Shown: positions 25,182 through 34,754, counted from the first letter of the stretch. The stretch is DNA of 37,296 nucleotides from Leptolyngbya sp. Prado105 (GCA_025454375.1 JALOOO010000023.1:1-37296), one strand, 5' to 3'. The notes: generated from the sequence alone by a model not told the origin. Made by a program: numbers and translations.

Positions 25182-25195
25182 AGAATGATCATTCT
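25182..25195. promoter_or_regulatory. 14-bp perfect palindrome, possible operator
   Basis: AGAATGATCATTCT is a perfect palindrome 60 bases before the serA start and about 140 bases before the methyltransferase start. It could be a dimeric repressor site controlling either gene. R-M systems sometimes have a controller protein with such operators, but no controller gene is visible. Confidence 0.35.
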
Positions 25196-25255
25196 GTGGA
25201 AAACTTTGAGAAAAATTTCCCACACCCTACTCACTCTGCCTCTCGCACTCGTGTT

Positions 25256-26836
25256 ATGCCCAAGGTTCTAGTTTCCGATCCGATCGATCAAGTTGGGATC
25301 GATATTTTGTCCCAGGTCGCCCAAGTTGATATCAAAACTGATCTCAGTAAAGAACAACTGGTTGAAGTGATTCCAGAATATGATGCGCTGATGATTCGTT
25401 CTGGAACGCGCGTTACTGCTGAGGTGATTGAGGCAGGACGCAATCTGAAAATTATTGGACGCGCGGGCGTGGGGGTCGATAACGTCGATGTGCCTGCTGC
25501 CACTCGTAAAGGCATTATTGTCGTCAACTCGCCCGAAGGAAACACGATCGCGGCGGCTGAACATACCTTAGCAATGATGCTCTCTCTGTCGCGCTATATT
25601 CCTGAAGCGAATGCAAAGCTGAAGGGAGGAAAATGGGATCGTAAAAGCTATACCGGGAATGAAGTTTATAACAAAACTTTAGGCGTGGTTGGACTCGGTA
25701 AGATTGGCGCACATGTCGCGACTGTGGCACGCGCAATGGGAATGAAATTGCTTGCTTACGATCCGTTTATTTCAGTTGAACGGGCTGAGCAATTGGGATG
25801 TAGCTTGGTGGAATTAGATGTCTTATTCCAATCTGCCGATTACATTACCTTGCACATTCCTAAAACGCCTGATACTGCCAATTTGATCAATGCAGATTCG
25901 ATCGCAAAAATGAAACCGAATGTTCGCATTATTAACTGTGCGCGGGGCGGAATTATTGATGAAAGCGCGATCGCACAAGCTTTAGAAGCTGGCAAAATCG
26001 CTGGAGCCGCATTAGATGTATTTTCTAGTGAGCCGCTAGGTGAATCGCCTCTGACAGCATTGGGTAAAGAAATTGTTTTAACTCCCCACTTAGGAGCCTC
26101 AACTGAAGAAGCTCAGGTGAATGTCGCGATCGACGTTGCGGAACAAATCAGAGACGTTTTACTCGGCGAACCTGCTCGATCGGCGGTGAACATTCCTGGA
26201 TTGCGTCCAGATGTCCTCGAACAGTTAAAGCCCTACTTACAGCTAGCAGAAACGCTGGGCAAGATGGTGGGACAGCTTGCAGGCGGACGAATCGAATCGC
26301 TGAATATTGGACTGCGCGGAGATTTAGCCACAAATCAAAGTCAACCGATCGTGATTGCTGCTTTGAAGGGATTACTTTCTCCTGCACTGCAAGAGCGAGT
26401 CAACTATGTCAATGCCAGCATTGAAGCAAAAGAGCGCGGCATTCGAGTGGTTGAAACTCGTGATGCTTCGATTAAGGATTATGCAGGTTCGTTGCATCTT
26501 TCGGCGAAAGGAACATTAGGCGAACACTCTGTCACAGGTGCTTTGCTGGGAGACGATGAGATTCGGATTACTAGCATTAATGATTTTCCCGTGAACGTGC
26601 CGCCGAATCGGTATATGTTGTTTACTTTGCACCGGGATATGCCGGGGATTATTGGGCGGATTGGTTCTTTGCTGGGCGAATTTAACGTCAACATTGCCAG
26701 TATGCAGGTGGGACGGAAGATTGTTCGAGGCGATGCAGTGATGGTGCTAAGCATCGATGATCCGTTGCCAGAGAACATTATGAATGAGATTAAGCAAGTC
26801 TCTGGAATTCGCGATGCTTACACGGTGACGTTGTAG
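25256..26836 (+). CDS. serA: D-3-phosphoglycerate dehydrogenase
   Basis: SerA starts serine synthesis by oxidising 3-phosphoglycerate with NAD. The 526-residue protein is the long three-domain form: a substrate/NAD-binding region with [10 protein letters not shown], the Rossmann motif [12 protein letters not shown] (GLGKIG at 146-151), an Arg-Glu-His triad in [18 protein letters not shown] and LTPHLGAST, then an ASB-like intervening domain and a C-terminal ACT domain ([21 protein letters not shown]) that usually binds serine. [11 protein letters not shown] is the usual start; an ATG at 25196 would add 20 residues without homology. It is 81 bases before prmA on the same strand and the two may share transcription. 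Confidence 0.95.
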   Translation: MPKVLVSDPIDQVGIDILSQVAQVDIKTDLSKEQLVEVIPEYDALMIRSGTRVTAEVIEAGRNLKIIGRAGVGVDNVDVPAATRKGIIVVNSPEGNTIAAAEHTLAMMLSLSRYIPEANAKLKGGKWDRKSYTGNEVYNKTLGVVGLGKIGAHVATVARAMGMKLLAYDPFISVERAEQLGCSLVELDVLFQSADYITLHIPKTPDTANLINADSIAKMKPNVRIINCARGGIIDESAIAQALEAGKIAGAALDVFSSEPLGESPLTALGKEIVLTPHLGASTEEAQVNVAIDVAEQIRDVLLGEPARSAVNIPGLRPDVLEQLKPYLQLAETLGKMVGQLAGGRIESLNIGLRGDLATNQSQPIVIAALKGLLSPALQERVNYVNASIEAKERGIRVVETRDASIKDYAGSLHLSAKGTLGEHSVTGALLGDDEIRITSINDFPVNVPPNRYMLFTLHRDMPGIIGRIGSLLGEFNVNIASMQVGRKIVRGDAVMVLSIDDPLPENIMNEIKQVSGIRDAYTVTL

Positions 26837-26867
26837 GGTGTTCTGGGGGGTGTTGCGAGATGTGCGC

Positions 26868-26897
26868 CCCCTAAATCCCCAAGTTTGGGGGACTTCA
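26868..26897. repeat. short dispersed palindrome, TCCCCAA...TTGGGGGA type
   Basis: CCCCAA and TTGGGG pair around two bases, in the context CCCCCTAAATCCCC and GGGGGACTTCAAG, lying between serA and prmA. This matches in form the short palindromes found scattered in many cyanobacterial intergenic regions (CCTAAATCCCCCAAxxTGGGGGACTT). It could also attenuate or process the serA-prmA transcript. Confidence 0.55.
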
Positions 26898-26917
26898 AGC
26901 CAAAATATTGAGTTCAA

Positions 26918-27808
26918 ATGTCAAACAGTTGGTGGGAAATTCAAGTTCTGTGCGATGCGGCTCTCGAAGAGACGGCAATTTGGCGATTTGATAATTTTGG
27001 CTGCAAGGGTGCATCGAGTCAGAGTAAAGGATCGTCTTGTTTGGTGTCGGCTTATTTACCGCAGCAGCAGGCGCAGTTATTAGATTTATCGGCATTGTCA
27101 TTGCTGCTGAAGCAAGATGCGCTTTGTATGAGTTTGCCAGCCCCGATCGTGCAATGGCAAATCATTGAAGAAGAAGACTGGTCGAGTAGTTGGAAAGCTC
27201 ATTGGAAGCCTCAGGAAATCGGCGATCGCTTTTTGATCAATCCTGCTTGGTTGCCTGCACCGGAAAACAGCGATCGCATTATCATGCAGCTTGAACCGGG
27301 AGTTGCTTTTGGGACAGGGGATCACGCGACAACTCAGTTGTGTTTAGAAGCCTTAGAGATGCGATTGGGGGTTGATCCGCAAACGGTGACGATCGCGGAT
27401 ATTGGCTGTGGTTCTGGGATTCTCTCAGTCGGGGCGTTACTCTTAGGAGCGCAGAAAGCCTATGCAGTTGATACTGATCCGCTAGCGGTCAAAGCGACCC
27501 ATGAAAATGTTGAACTCAATCACATCGATCCTGCGAAATTAGTAGTCGATCAAGGTAGTGTGGAGCGAATCCAAGCCATGATTGATCAGCCTGTCGATGG
27601 TTTGGTTTGCAATATTTTGGCAGAAGTAATTATTGATCTCATTCCGCAGTGGACTCCTTTGGTTAAGCCTTCTTCCTGGGGGATTTTGAGCGGGATTTTG
27701 ATTGATCAAGCGAAACCTGTTGCTGATACGTTAGAAGCAAATGGATGGATTGTGGCAGCCTTGTGGAAGCGTGCAGATTGGTGCTGTTTGAATGTGCGTC
27801 GATCGTAA
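26918..27808 (+). CDS. prmA: ribosomal protein L11 methyltransferase
   Basis: PrmA trimethylates lysines and the N-terminus of ribosomal protein L11. The 296-residue protein has the N-terminal substrate-binding domain ([19 protein letters not shown]) and, after a linker with [18 protein letters not shown], the class I methyltransferase domain. There [20 protein letters not shown] and [20 protein letters not shown] bind SAM, and [16 protein letters not shown] is the N-I-L-A motif. The start is well placed for the family. It ends 310 bp before the convergent debranching enzyme gene. Confidence 0.93.
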   Translation: MSNSWWEIQVLCDAALEETAIWRFDNFGCKGASSQSKGSSCLVSAYLPQQQAQLLDLSALSLLLKQDALCMSLPAPIVQWQIIEEEDWSSSWKAHWKPQEIGDRFLINPAWLPAPENSDRIIMQLEPGVAFGTGDHATTQLCLEALEMRLGVDPQTVTIADIGCGSGILSVGALLLGAQKAYAVDTDPLAVKATHENVELNHIDPAKLVVDQGSVERIQAMIDQPVDGLVCNILAEVIIDLIPQWTPLVKPSSWGILSGILIDQAKPVADTLEANGWIVAALWKRADWCCLNVRRS

Positions 27809-28118
27809 GAAAGGGTTGCGCGATCGCTGGTATTGCTCAGAAGCGCTACTGTAAAGTGGCCCTGACAGGCGGCTAGCTTTGCGGCAGTTTAAGTGGATGC
27901 GGCTGTTCTCGCAGAATACGCCTTCAGGCGGAAAGCTATCGCGGACATTCTCTAGCTCCTGAGGGGATCAGGCGAAGTTGAATCGGACGACGGCTCATAT
28001 TCTGCACTCGCTAGCGGCTCAACGATGCTTCCTACTCTATATTTAGCCGTTTTTTGATTCAACTTCCATCATCGCGTCTCTACCACGGATCATCGTGGGG
28101 TATGAAACGCCCCGACGA
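27809..28118. ncRNA. structured intergenic region, possible small RNA
   Basis: This 310-bp gap between convergent genes has no coding frame I can support but much folding potential. CGCC-TTCA-GGCG at about 27919 is a tight tetraloop hairpin; CCTGA/TCAGG and TAGCTTT/AAAGCTA can pair; GAAGTTGAATC (27974-27984) is the perfect complement of GATTCAACTTC (28056-28066). A CGGCT/AGCCG stem followed by six Ts at 28050-28055 looks like a plus-strand intrinsic terminator. Together this is what a stable small RNA gene could look like. I compared it mentally with tmRNA, RNase P RNA and SRP RNA and saw no match; 6S RNA cannot be excluded. The strand is probably plus but not certain. Confidence 0.3.
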
Positions 28119-28119
28119 T
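28092..28119 (-). terminator. GC-rich hairpin after the debranching enzyme gene
   Basis: ATCGTGGGG (28092-28100) pairs with CCCCGACGAT (28110-28119) with one bulged base. It begins at the stop codon of the debranching enzyme gene on the minus strand. The U-run is missing. Confidence 0.4.
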
Positions 28120-30395
28120 TACGCCTCAATCACAACCCGCAAATTGCCCCGTTTTTTGGAAACCCGACACGACGTGGACGAACCCGATCGCTCAAATTCC
28201 AAATCCAACAATGTCGGACCCACCCGCAGATTCTTCAACGACAGCGAATTAATCGACTCCGGTAAAGCTGGATCAATCACGCGCAAACAATTTCCAGGCG
28301 CATCCGGTACTAAATTCACAATCATGTGAACCAGTTGGAAAATACTTCCTGTCGCCCAGGCTTGCGGGGTACAAGCTACCGGATATTGCACAGGCTCATT
28401 ATCATCCATACGATCGTAGCCACAGAACAACTCCGGCGGACGCTGATAGGGCTGATAGCGCGTCATATCGAGCAAGCCTTGACATAGCTCTAATGCTTGA
28501 TCAATCAGACCCAGAGAACGTAACCCGATCGCAATCATTGCATTGTCATGCGGCCATACTGAGCCGACGTGATAGCCCATTGGATTGTAAGCAGGCGACA
28601 AACTACTTAACGTCCGAATCCCCCAGCCATTAAACATATCCGGCGCACGTAGGCGTTCCGCCACGCTATATGCCTTCTCCGGTGTGAAAATTCCCAGATT
28701 CAAGCAATGTCCTGGATTCGAGCTAATACTATCGACTGGATTACCCTCTCCATCTAATGCCAACGCACAGAAATCTTGATCCTCCATCCAGAAATCGCGA
28801 TTGAATCGAACTTTTAAATCTCTCGCTTCCTCATCCCAGCGATCGGCGAGATCAATCCGCTTCTTCATCCGCGCAATGTGGCTGAGTCGAACTTTTGCAG
28901 AGTAAATATAGCCTTGCACCTCACAGAGCGTAATCGCCCCTTGAGCAAGCTTCCCTTTGCGATCGACAATACAATTGCCCGAATCTTTCCAGCCTTGATT
29001 ATCAAGTCCGCGCTTTGACTTGCGCTGATAAGCTAAATAGCCCGTTTCGCGCAGGTTGCGATCGATCCAGTCCATAGCAGCTAGGGCATGATTCCATAAG
29101 CGATCGAGCGTTTCATAGTCAGCCGTCCAAGAGAAATACTCTGCATACAGCATTAACCACAAGGGCGTTGCATCGACTGTTCCGTAGTAAGGCGTATGCG
29201 GAATCTCCTGACAGCGAGCCATTTCGCCAAATCGAATTTCGTGTAGGATTTTGCCCGGTTGTTCTTCGCGCCATTCATCGTCGGATTTCCCTTGATAGTG
29301 TGCCAAGATTGCCAGCGTTTCTTTGGCAATTTGGGGATCAAGCATCAAGGTTTGAGACGCAGCAATGATCGAATCGCGTCCAAATAAAGTGGAAAACCAC
29401 GGCACGCCCGCAGAGAGTGCTTTATTTCGACCAAACGTCTGTCTCAGCAGATAAACATCTTGCTCCGCACGTTCGATCACGCGATTAAAGGTATTTTTGT
29501 CCGATCGAATCTGAGTGACCTGCTGCCGCCAATGTTGCTCCTCAGACAGTTCAGCTGCTTTTGCTTGCGAGAGTGTCATTGGCGCACTGACTTTAGACAC
29601 AGGACGACCATTACTCAAAGGCTGCAATCGGTAGCCAAATCTCTGAATCTCATGCGGCTGCAATTTGAGTTGCCACAGCGCAGTATAGCCCTTAAGCATG
29701 TGGGGCTGATGGTAGACAAAATCAATCCGCGATTCTAAAACAGACCCATCTAATCCCTGATACGCCAAAGTTAGCTCGATCGGAGAAGAGTCTGGCTCTT
29801 CAAAATCGGGATCAGCCTCAACTTCAACTTCTTCTGTCGGCGCAGGTTTTTGACGCTCATTGGGCACATGCCGCAGCAGACTTCCCCGCTGAGTGCGATC
29901 GAATCCCCTCACTTCAAACAGATCAATAAAATCTGCATCAAAGCTCAGACTCAATTCAAACTCGATCGGCTCTGTACTATAGTTCGCGATCTCAATCTCC
30001 TCAAATAGTCCGCCGTTGAGAACTAGCTCCCGCTTGATCCCAATCGTTTCGGCAGGAATGCGATCGTCAATTCGAGGATTCGTACATAGCACCGAGAGAA
30101 CAAATCCTTTCTCTGCCGTGCTACTTAGCAAAATTGGCGGACGACCATCAATTTGAAATTCCAGCCGATTCAGAAAGCGCGTATCGTGGCAGAACAGCCC
30201 CAAGCCACTACTCCGTCCCTCATCTGAAGAGCCGCCGATATTACCGAACGTATCCGTTAACAAAAACAAATCATCATCTTTGAGCGTCAAAATGGGTTGA
30301 GGGCGCTCGCTCAACACAGAAGTCCACTCTGGAATGGGCTTCTGCTCAGCCGGGACAAACTTTCTCCCGTCAATTTCAATGAGGTCTGAGATCAT
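28119..30395 (-). CDS. glycogen debranching-type amylo-alpha-1,6-glucosidase
   Basis: The 758-residue protein has two parts. Residues about 30-230 match the GDE N-terminal beta domain (LFLLTDTFGNIGG, GLGLFCHDTRFLNRLEFQIDG). Residues about 310-710 form an (alpha/alpha)6 glucosidase domain with GVPWFSTLFGRDSIIAA, PYYGTVDATPLWLMLYAEY, MGYHVGSVWPHDNAMIAIGL and VACTPQAWATGS. Enzymes of this family split alpha-1,6 branch points or related alpha-glucans; the exact substrate is uncertain. Between the two domains lies an acidic insert (EEVEVEADPDFEEPDSS). In a cyanobacterium the role is probably glycogen or osmolyte breakdown. It is a single gene with its own 409-bp upstream region, divergent from pyruvate kinase. 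Confidence 0.87.
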   Translation of the reverse strand: MISDLIEIDGRKFVPAEQKPIPEWTSVLSERPQPILTLKDDDLFLLTDTFGNIGGSSDEGRSSGLGLFCHDTRFLNRLEFQIDGRPPILLSSTAEKGFVLSVLCTNPRIDDRIPAETIGIKRELVLNGGLFEEIEIANYSTEPIEFELSLSFDADFIDLFEVRGFDRTQRGSLLRHVPNERQKPAPTEEVEVEADPDFEEPDSSPIELTLAYQGLDGSVLESRIDFVYHQPHMLKGYTALWQLKLQPHEIQRFGYRLQPLSNGRPVSKVSAPMTLSQAKAAELSEEQHWRQQVTQIRSDKNTFNRVIERAEQDVYLLRQTFGRNKALSAGVPWFSTLFGRDSIIAASQTLMLDPQIAKETLAILAHYQGKSDDEWREEQPGKILHEIRFGEMARCQEIPHTPYYGTVDATPLWLMLYAEYFSWTADYETLDRLWNHALAAMDWIDRNLRETGYLAYQRKSKRGLDNQGWKDSGNCIVDRKGKLAQGAITLCEVQGYIYSAKVRLSHIARMKKRIDLADRWDEEARDLKVRFNRDFWMEDQDFCALALDGEGNPVDSISSNPGHCLNLGIFTPEKAYSVAERLRAPDMFNGWGIRTLSSLSPAYNPMGYHVGSVWPHDNAMIAIGLRSLGLIDQALELCQGLLDMTRYQPYQRPPELFCGYDRMDDNEPVQYPVACTPQAWATGSIFQLVHMIVNLVPDAPGNCLRVIDPALPESINSLSLKNLRVGPTLLDLEFERSGSSTSCRVSKKRGNLRVVIEA

Positions 30396-30804
30396 TGGTC
30401 AAGATTTTAGGCAAGAGGACAGAAATTAAACTTCTCGAAGTTCGTTTAAGGATTAAGACAAGATATAAATCGTAACCATTCTAACGATGAAGTGATCAGT
30501 AGATTTGAGGTTTCAATCTTTTACTTCTCTTTTCCTTTGATTGCGATTGTTTTAGTTTATTCATAGGTTTCGGGGCTTAACGTGACGAACAACTCATTCC
30601 ATGAGAGATTGTCTGTGCCTCATGTAACATTCCGGTTAAAATCTTCGTCAAACTCTGCCTCAAAGCCATTTTGCGATCCGCTCAAACGTGGTACTATCCC
30701 AAATGCCCCGGTCTAGAATTCTCAGAATTTTGGGGTGGACTGCTTTTCGACGAACCGAGGAAGCAGATTTGGATTATTAATCTTTCTAGAGTTGTTCACA
30801 GTAC
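30396..30804. other. 409-bp divergent promoter region
   Basis: No gene is supported. The part near the debranching gene is AT-rich and has a palindrome AACTTC-TC-GAAGTT (30429-30442). TGGTACTAT at about 30689-30697 resembles an extended -10 for pyruvate kinase, with TTGCGA 15 bases upstream, but this is weak. The region must carry promoters for two divergent genes of central carbon metabolism. Confidence 0.4.
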
Positions 30805-32586
30805 ATGCCGCTGCCATCTTCTCACCGTCGAACGAAAATTGTCGCTACGATCGGTCCTGCAACCAGTAGTCCCGAAGTTTTGCGCGATCTCATTGGAGCG
30901 GGGGCGACAACGCTCCGTCTCAACTTCTCTCACGGAACGCATGATGACCATCTTCGGAGCATTCGCTTGATCCGGCAGATCTCATTTGAACTCAATCAGC
31001 CTGTCGGGATCTTACAGGATTTACAAGGACCAAAGATTCGGCTCGGACGGTTTGAGGAGGGTCCGATTACGCTGAAAAAAGGGGATCTGTTTACACTCAC
31101 CAGTCGTACCGTCCCTGGCACACAAGAGATTAGCTCGGTCACTTATGATCGCTTGTCAGAAGAAGTGCCTGAAGGAGCCACAATTTTGCTCGATGATGGC
31201 AGAGTCGAGATGAAGGTAGAAAAGGTTGATCAAGCTGATCGATCGCTGCATTGCCGCGTCGTCGTCGGGGGACCGCTTTCTAACAATAAAGGGGTAAATT
31301 TTCCCGGCGTTTACCTGTCGATCAAAGCGTTGACCGATAAAGATCGCAAAGATTTAGTTTTTGGTCTAGATCAAGGGGTAGATTGGGTTGCCTTGAGCTT
31401 TGTGCGCAATCCTCAAGATGTCCTGGAAATCAAAGAGCTAATCGCAAGTGCAGGCAAGTCGGTTCCGGTGATTGTGAAGATCGAGAAGCATGAAGCGATC
31501 GAGCAAATGGAAGCGATTTTGTCGATTTCAGATGGCGTGATGGTCGCACGGGGCGATTTGGGCGTTGAATTGCCCGCAGAAGATGTGCCGATTTTGCAGA
31601 AACGCTTGATCAAAACTGCGAATCGCTTAGGCATCCCTGTGATTACGGCAACTCAGATGCTCGATAGTATGGTGAGCAGTCCTCGCCCAACTCGCGCAGA
31701 AATCTCAGACGTTGCCAATGCAATTCTTGATGGAACCGATGCAGTGATGCTGTCGAATGAGACGGCTGTGGGTAAGTATCCGATCGAAGCCGTCTCTCAA
31801 ATGGCATCGATCGCAATCCGGATCGAGCAAGAGCATTCTAAACAGCTACTCGAAAATACAGGTCGATCGATTCCGAATGCAATTAGCCAAGCGGTTGGCA
31901 ATATTGCGATGCAGTTAGATGCGGCAGCAATTATGTCGTTGACGAAGACCGGATCAACCGCGCGAAATGTGTCAAAATTCCGTCCAAGGACTCCGATTTT
32001 AGCAATTACGCCGCATGTGGATGTAGCGCGGCAGATGCAGCTAGTTTGGGGGGTAAAACCTCTACTGGTGCTAGACTTACCCTCAACGGGTCAGACCTTC
32101 CAAGCCGCTCTGAACGTAGCACAGGAGAAAGGCATGGTGTCGGAAGGCGATTTAGTCGTTCTCACAGCAGGGACGCTGCAAGGGGTCGCAGGATCGACCG
32201 ATTTGATCAAGGTTGAAGTCGTCACCGCCGTTCGCGGCAAAGGGGTTGGCATTGGACAGGGATCAGTCAGTGGTCGAGCTAGACTCGCTTCAACGATTCG
32301 TGAGATTCATCAGTTTCATTCGGGTGAAATTTTAGTCGCTCCCAGGACGACAGCAGAACATATTGATGCCATTCGCAAAGCAGCAGGAATTGTAACAGAA
32401 GATAGTAGCCTGACGAGCCATGCAGCCGTCATTGGATTGCGCTTAGGCATTCCTGTGCTAGTTGGGGTAAAAAATGCAACAGGTGTGATCCGCGATGGTG
32501 AAATTGTGACGTTGGATATGCAGCGAGGATTGGTGTATTCCGGTTCGAGTGGTGCTAACCAAACAGATGCGGCATTATCGGTCTAA
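30805..32586 (+). CDS. pyk: pyruvate kinase with C-terminal PEP-utiliser domain
   Basis: Pyruvate kinase turns phosphoenolpyruvate and ADP into pyruvate and ATP. The 593-residue protein begins RRTKIVATIGPATSSPEVLR, has NFSHGTHDDH, the catalytic lysine in VIVKIEKHEAIEQM, GVMVARGDLGVELP and TATQMLDSMVSSPRPTRAEISDVANAILDGTDAVMLSNE. After the allosteric C domain comes an extra domain of about 100 residues (GEILVAPRTTAEHIDAIRKA, EDSSLTSHAAVIG) like the phosphohistidine domain of PEP-utilising enzymes. It keeps the SHA histidine. The same extra domain is known from Bacillus-type and many cyanobacterial pyruvate kinases. A good intrinsic terminator follows at 32613. Confidence 0.95.
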   Translation: MPLPSSHRRTKIVATIGPATSSPEVLRDLIGAGATTLRLNFSHGTHDDHLRSIRLIRQISFELNQPVGILQDLQGPKIRLGRFEEGPITLKKGDLFTLTSRTVPGTQEISSVTYDRLSEEVPEGATILLDDGRVEMKVEKVDQADRSLHCRVVVGGPLSNNKGVNFPGVYLSIKALTDKDRKDLVFGLDQGVDWVALSFVRNPQDVLEIKELIASAGKSVPVIVKIEKHEAIEQMEAILSISDGVMVARGDLGVELPAEDVPILQKRLIKTANRLGIPVITATQMLDSMVSSPRPTRAEISDVANAILDGTDAVMLSNETAVGKYPIEAVSQMASIAIRIEQEHSKQLLENTGRSIPNAISQAVGNIAMQLDAAAIMSLTKTGSTARNVSKFRPRTPILAITPHVDVARQMQLVWGVKPLLVLDLPSTGQTFQAALNVAQEKGMVSEGDLVVLTAGTLQGVAGSTDLIKVEVVTAVRGKGVGIGQGSVSGRARLASTIREIHQFHSGEILVAPRTTAEHIDAIRKAAGIVTEDSSLTSHAAVIGLRLGIPVLVGVKNATGVIRDGEIVTLDMQRGLVYSGSSGANQTDAALSV

Positions 32587-32612
32587 ATAGCAAGATTCTC
32601 TAGTCCCGATCG

Positions 32613-32636
32613 AGACGTTCCAATGGAGCGTCTTTT
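32613..32636 (+). terminator. intrinsic terminator after pyk
   Basis: AGACGTTCC (32613-32621) pairs with GGAGCGTCT (32625-32633) with one wobble and a three-base loop, followed by a short T-run. It lies 27 bases after the pyk stop. Confidence 0.75.
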
Positions 32637-32801
32637 ATCCCTTTGCCGGATTATAATTTGTACTTATTGACATGAATTCCGAAAATAGAAGATAGTAGGT
32701 TATTCCAGGCAGTAGGCTCTATTTCAACAAAAGTTCGCACACTTAACACCGTCTTAAATCCCAGTTTTTCTGCATCTTCAGGGTTCTCCTGACAGAGTGA
32801 T

Positions 32802-33891
32802 ATGAAGCAGTCTTGTACCCTTCTCCTGATTCATCGATCGCGCTTCGATCGAGCGCTTTATGCGCGATCGCTCAGTCACTCTACTGATCTTGACTGCAAC
32901 ATTGTGATGGCAGATTCAGGCAGTGAAGCCCTCAATATCTGTCGGAACACGACGCTTGATGCTGTTTTGATGCACTCAGAGCTATCCGATATGGAGTGCG
33001 GACAATTCATCATGAAGCTTGCCCAGTTTGAGGAAACCTTGCCGATTGTCGTGATTGTCCCGTCTCTATCGATCGCGTCTGAACTTTTAGAAGCAGGCGC
33101 AAAGGATTACGTCTTGGAACGGCAAGTCACATCAGAAGTATTACCGCATACCGTCCAAAGTGTAATACTGCGGCGAATGATTGAGCGAACCCGAAAAAAT
33201 CAATTAAATCAACAACTGCAACAAAGCCAACTTGCATTACGAAGAGCGATCGAGCTACGTGAAGAAGCAGAAACGGCAAATCAAAACAAAGACGAATTTC
33301 TAGCCGTCGTTACCCACGAGCTTCGCACGCCTCTGAATGCAATCCTAGGCTGGGCAAAACTTCTGCGATCGCGCAATCTCGATTCTGAAAGTATCGATCG
33401 CGCCTTAGAAACGATCGAGCGCAATGCTCAATCCCAGTCTCGACTGATCGAAGACCTGTTGGATATTTCCCGGATTATTCGAGGTCGATTGTCGCTGAAG
33501 CTAATGTTGATCAATCTGTATGCCGTGATTTCTGCTGCGATCGAAGGGGTGCGACCTATGGCAGAAGTGAAGCAAATCCAGCTTGAATTTAGCTCAATGG
33601 AGTTAGATTTGATGATTTCAGGAGATAAAAGTTACTGTGCAACTGACTGAGCAAGAAAAGATTGCACAGATTCAAGTCATTGATACTGGAATCGGAATTC
33701 AACCTGCCTTTTTGCCCCATGTGTTCGATCGTTTTCGTCAAGATGAAGCAAATTCTGCCTCAAGTGAAGGCTTGGGATTAGGACTTGCGATTGTGCATCA
33801 ACTTGTTGAACTTCATCACGGTTCGATTATGGTGGCGAGTGAGGGGATAAATCGCGGCACAACATTCACTGTGCAATTTCCCTTAGCTTAA
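32802..33891 (+). pseudogene. hybrid receiver/histidine kinase, broken in the ATPase domain
   Basis: The first frame (32802-33650, 282 residues) has an N-terminal receiver-like domain, a coiled linker, and a HisKA domain with the phospho-histidine in FLAVVTHELRTPLNAILGW. It then starts the HATPase domain (EFSSMELDLMISGD) and reaches a stop at 33650. A second frame (from 33637) continues VQLTEQEKIAQIQVIDTGIG, with G1 DTGIGI, F-box VFDRFRQ and G2 GLGLGLAIV. The join lacks the N box (normally LxxNLxxNAxK), so roughly 30 residues were lost with a frameshift. A kinase without its N box cannot bind ATP properly. In the receiver, the usual phospho-aspartate spot is a histidine (DAVLMHSELSD). Confidence 0.85.
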
Positions 33892-33919
33892 GATGAGAAC
33901 CACAGGAGACGGCACGCTG

Positions 33920-34279
33920 CTAGAAGGTTCCGATCGTACCTAGTGCCGCTCTCAATTCGACAGCATTCTCCCAATAGCCCTCAGCCCTTCTGCCCGTTTG
34001 AAGGATCAATCTCAAACTGTACGCATTGGGAAATCCCTCTGCCTCTAGCCAAATTCGATCGCTCTCCAATTCACAAGCAATTCGCTCTTCGTCCATGAGT
34101 TCCTGAGCGATCTGCTGAAGCGCCTCATGCAACTGATCACTCAAACGGCAAAAATCATTCCACTCGTCCTCAGTCAGTTCGATCGCCCAATCGTCTCCAC
34201 CGACTAACCCTTTAAATTCTGAAGCTGTTGCATCCCAACCGAGTCGCCAGCCTGCGCCTATTTTGAGAACCCGACTCAT
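33920..34279 (-). CDS. DUF1818 family protein
   Basis: This 119-residue protein matches the cyanobacterial DUF1818 family: GAGWRLGWDATASEFKGLVGG, DDWAIELTEDEWNDFCRL, QELMDEERIACELESDRIWL and EGFPNAYSLRLIL. It has no signal peptide and is acidic, so it is probably cytosolic. Function is unknown. Its ATG overlaps the stop codon of the upstream exported-protein gene by four bases (ATGA), so the two are translated together. The gene ends 28 bases from the broken kinase gene, which is convergent. Confidence 0.88.
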   Translation of the reverse strand: MSRVLKIGAGWRLGWDATASEFKGLVGGDDWAIELTEDEWNDFCRLSDQLHEALQQIAQELMDEERIACELESDRIWLEAEGFPNAYSLRLILQTGRRAEGYWENAVELRAALGTIGTF

Positions 34280-34707
34280 CGCGGCGTAAACACATTCACT
34301 AACGACTGAATCAGAGCCTCTCGCTGCTTACGATTCAGGTTTTGAATGATTGCCCGATCGCTTTCAAACGGATTCTTGCGAAGATTCTCAGCACCGGGGT
34401 AGGTATTTTCCTGCATGATGTCATTCATTCCAAGAAAATCAGCGATCGTATATTTCCAATCAAGTCGATAACTCACCGGGCGACCCTTGATGAAATAGTG
34501 ATAGCGAATCAACCGACTCACCAGCGTATTATTCGGGTCAACTTTACCCGTTTCACGATTCACATATTGATTTTCGAGCGGCAGGTTTGGATTGTCTTTG
34601 TAGACTTGCTGCCACGCCTCTTGAATCCGATTGGGACGAGAGGATTGAGCCAGCGCAGGCGAACTCAGGAATAGCGTAAGGAGACTGAGAATGAGGAGTC
34701 GCTTCAT
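34276..34707 (-). CDS. exported protein of unknown function
   Basis: The 143-residue product opens with a clean signal peptide (MKRLLILSLLTLFLSSPALA, cleavage before QSS). The mature 123 residues are basic and aromatic, with IRYHYFIKGRPVSYRLDWKY and DFLGMNDIMQ; there is no cysteine. I do not recognise the family by name, but the style is common in cyanobacteria. Its stop overlaps the start of the DUF1818 gene (ATGA), and rpoZ lies 47 bases upstream on the same strand, so the three genes may form one unit. Confidence 0.68.
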   Translation of the reverse strand: MKRLLILSLLTLFLSSPALAQSSRPNRIQEAWQQVYKDNPNLPLENQYVNRETGKVDPNNTLVSRLIRYHYFIKGRPVSYRLDWKYTIADFLGMNDIMQENTYPGAENLRKNPFESDRAIIQNLNRKQREALIQSLVNVFTPR

Positions 34708-34754
34708 TGGAATTTCTCAAAAAGTAAGGGCAATTGCTTGCCCTAAATTCAGGA

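Noticed and set aside
25196-25255. Longer SerA N-terminus from ATG 25196
   Set aside because: The added 20 residues lack homology and overlap the palindrome-containing promoter region; MPKVLVSDP is the usual start.
30671-30970. 99-codon frame before and into pyk
   Set aside because: It overlaps the start of pyruvate kinase in another frame and shows no conserved features.
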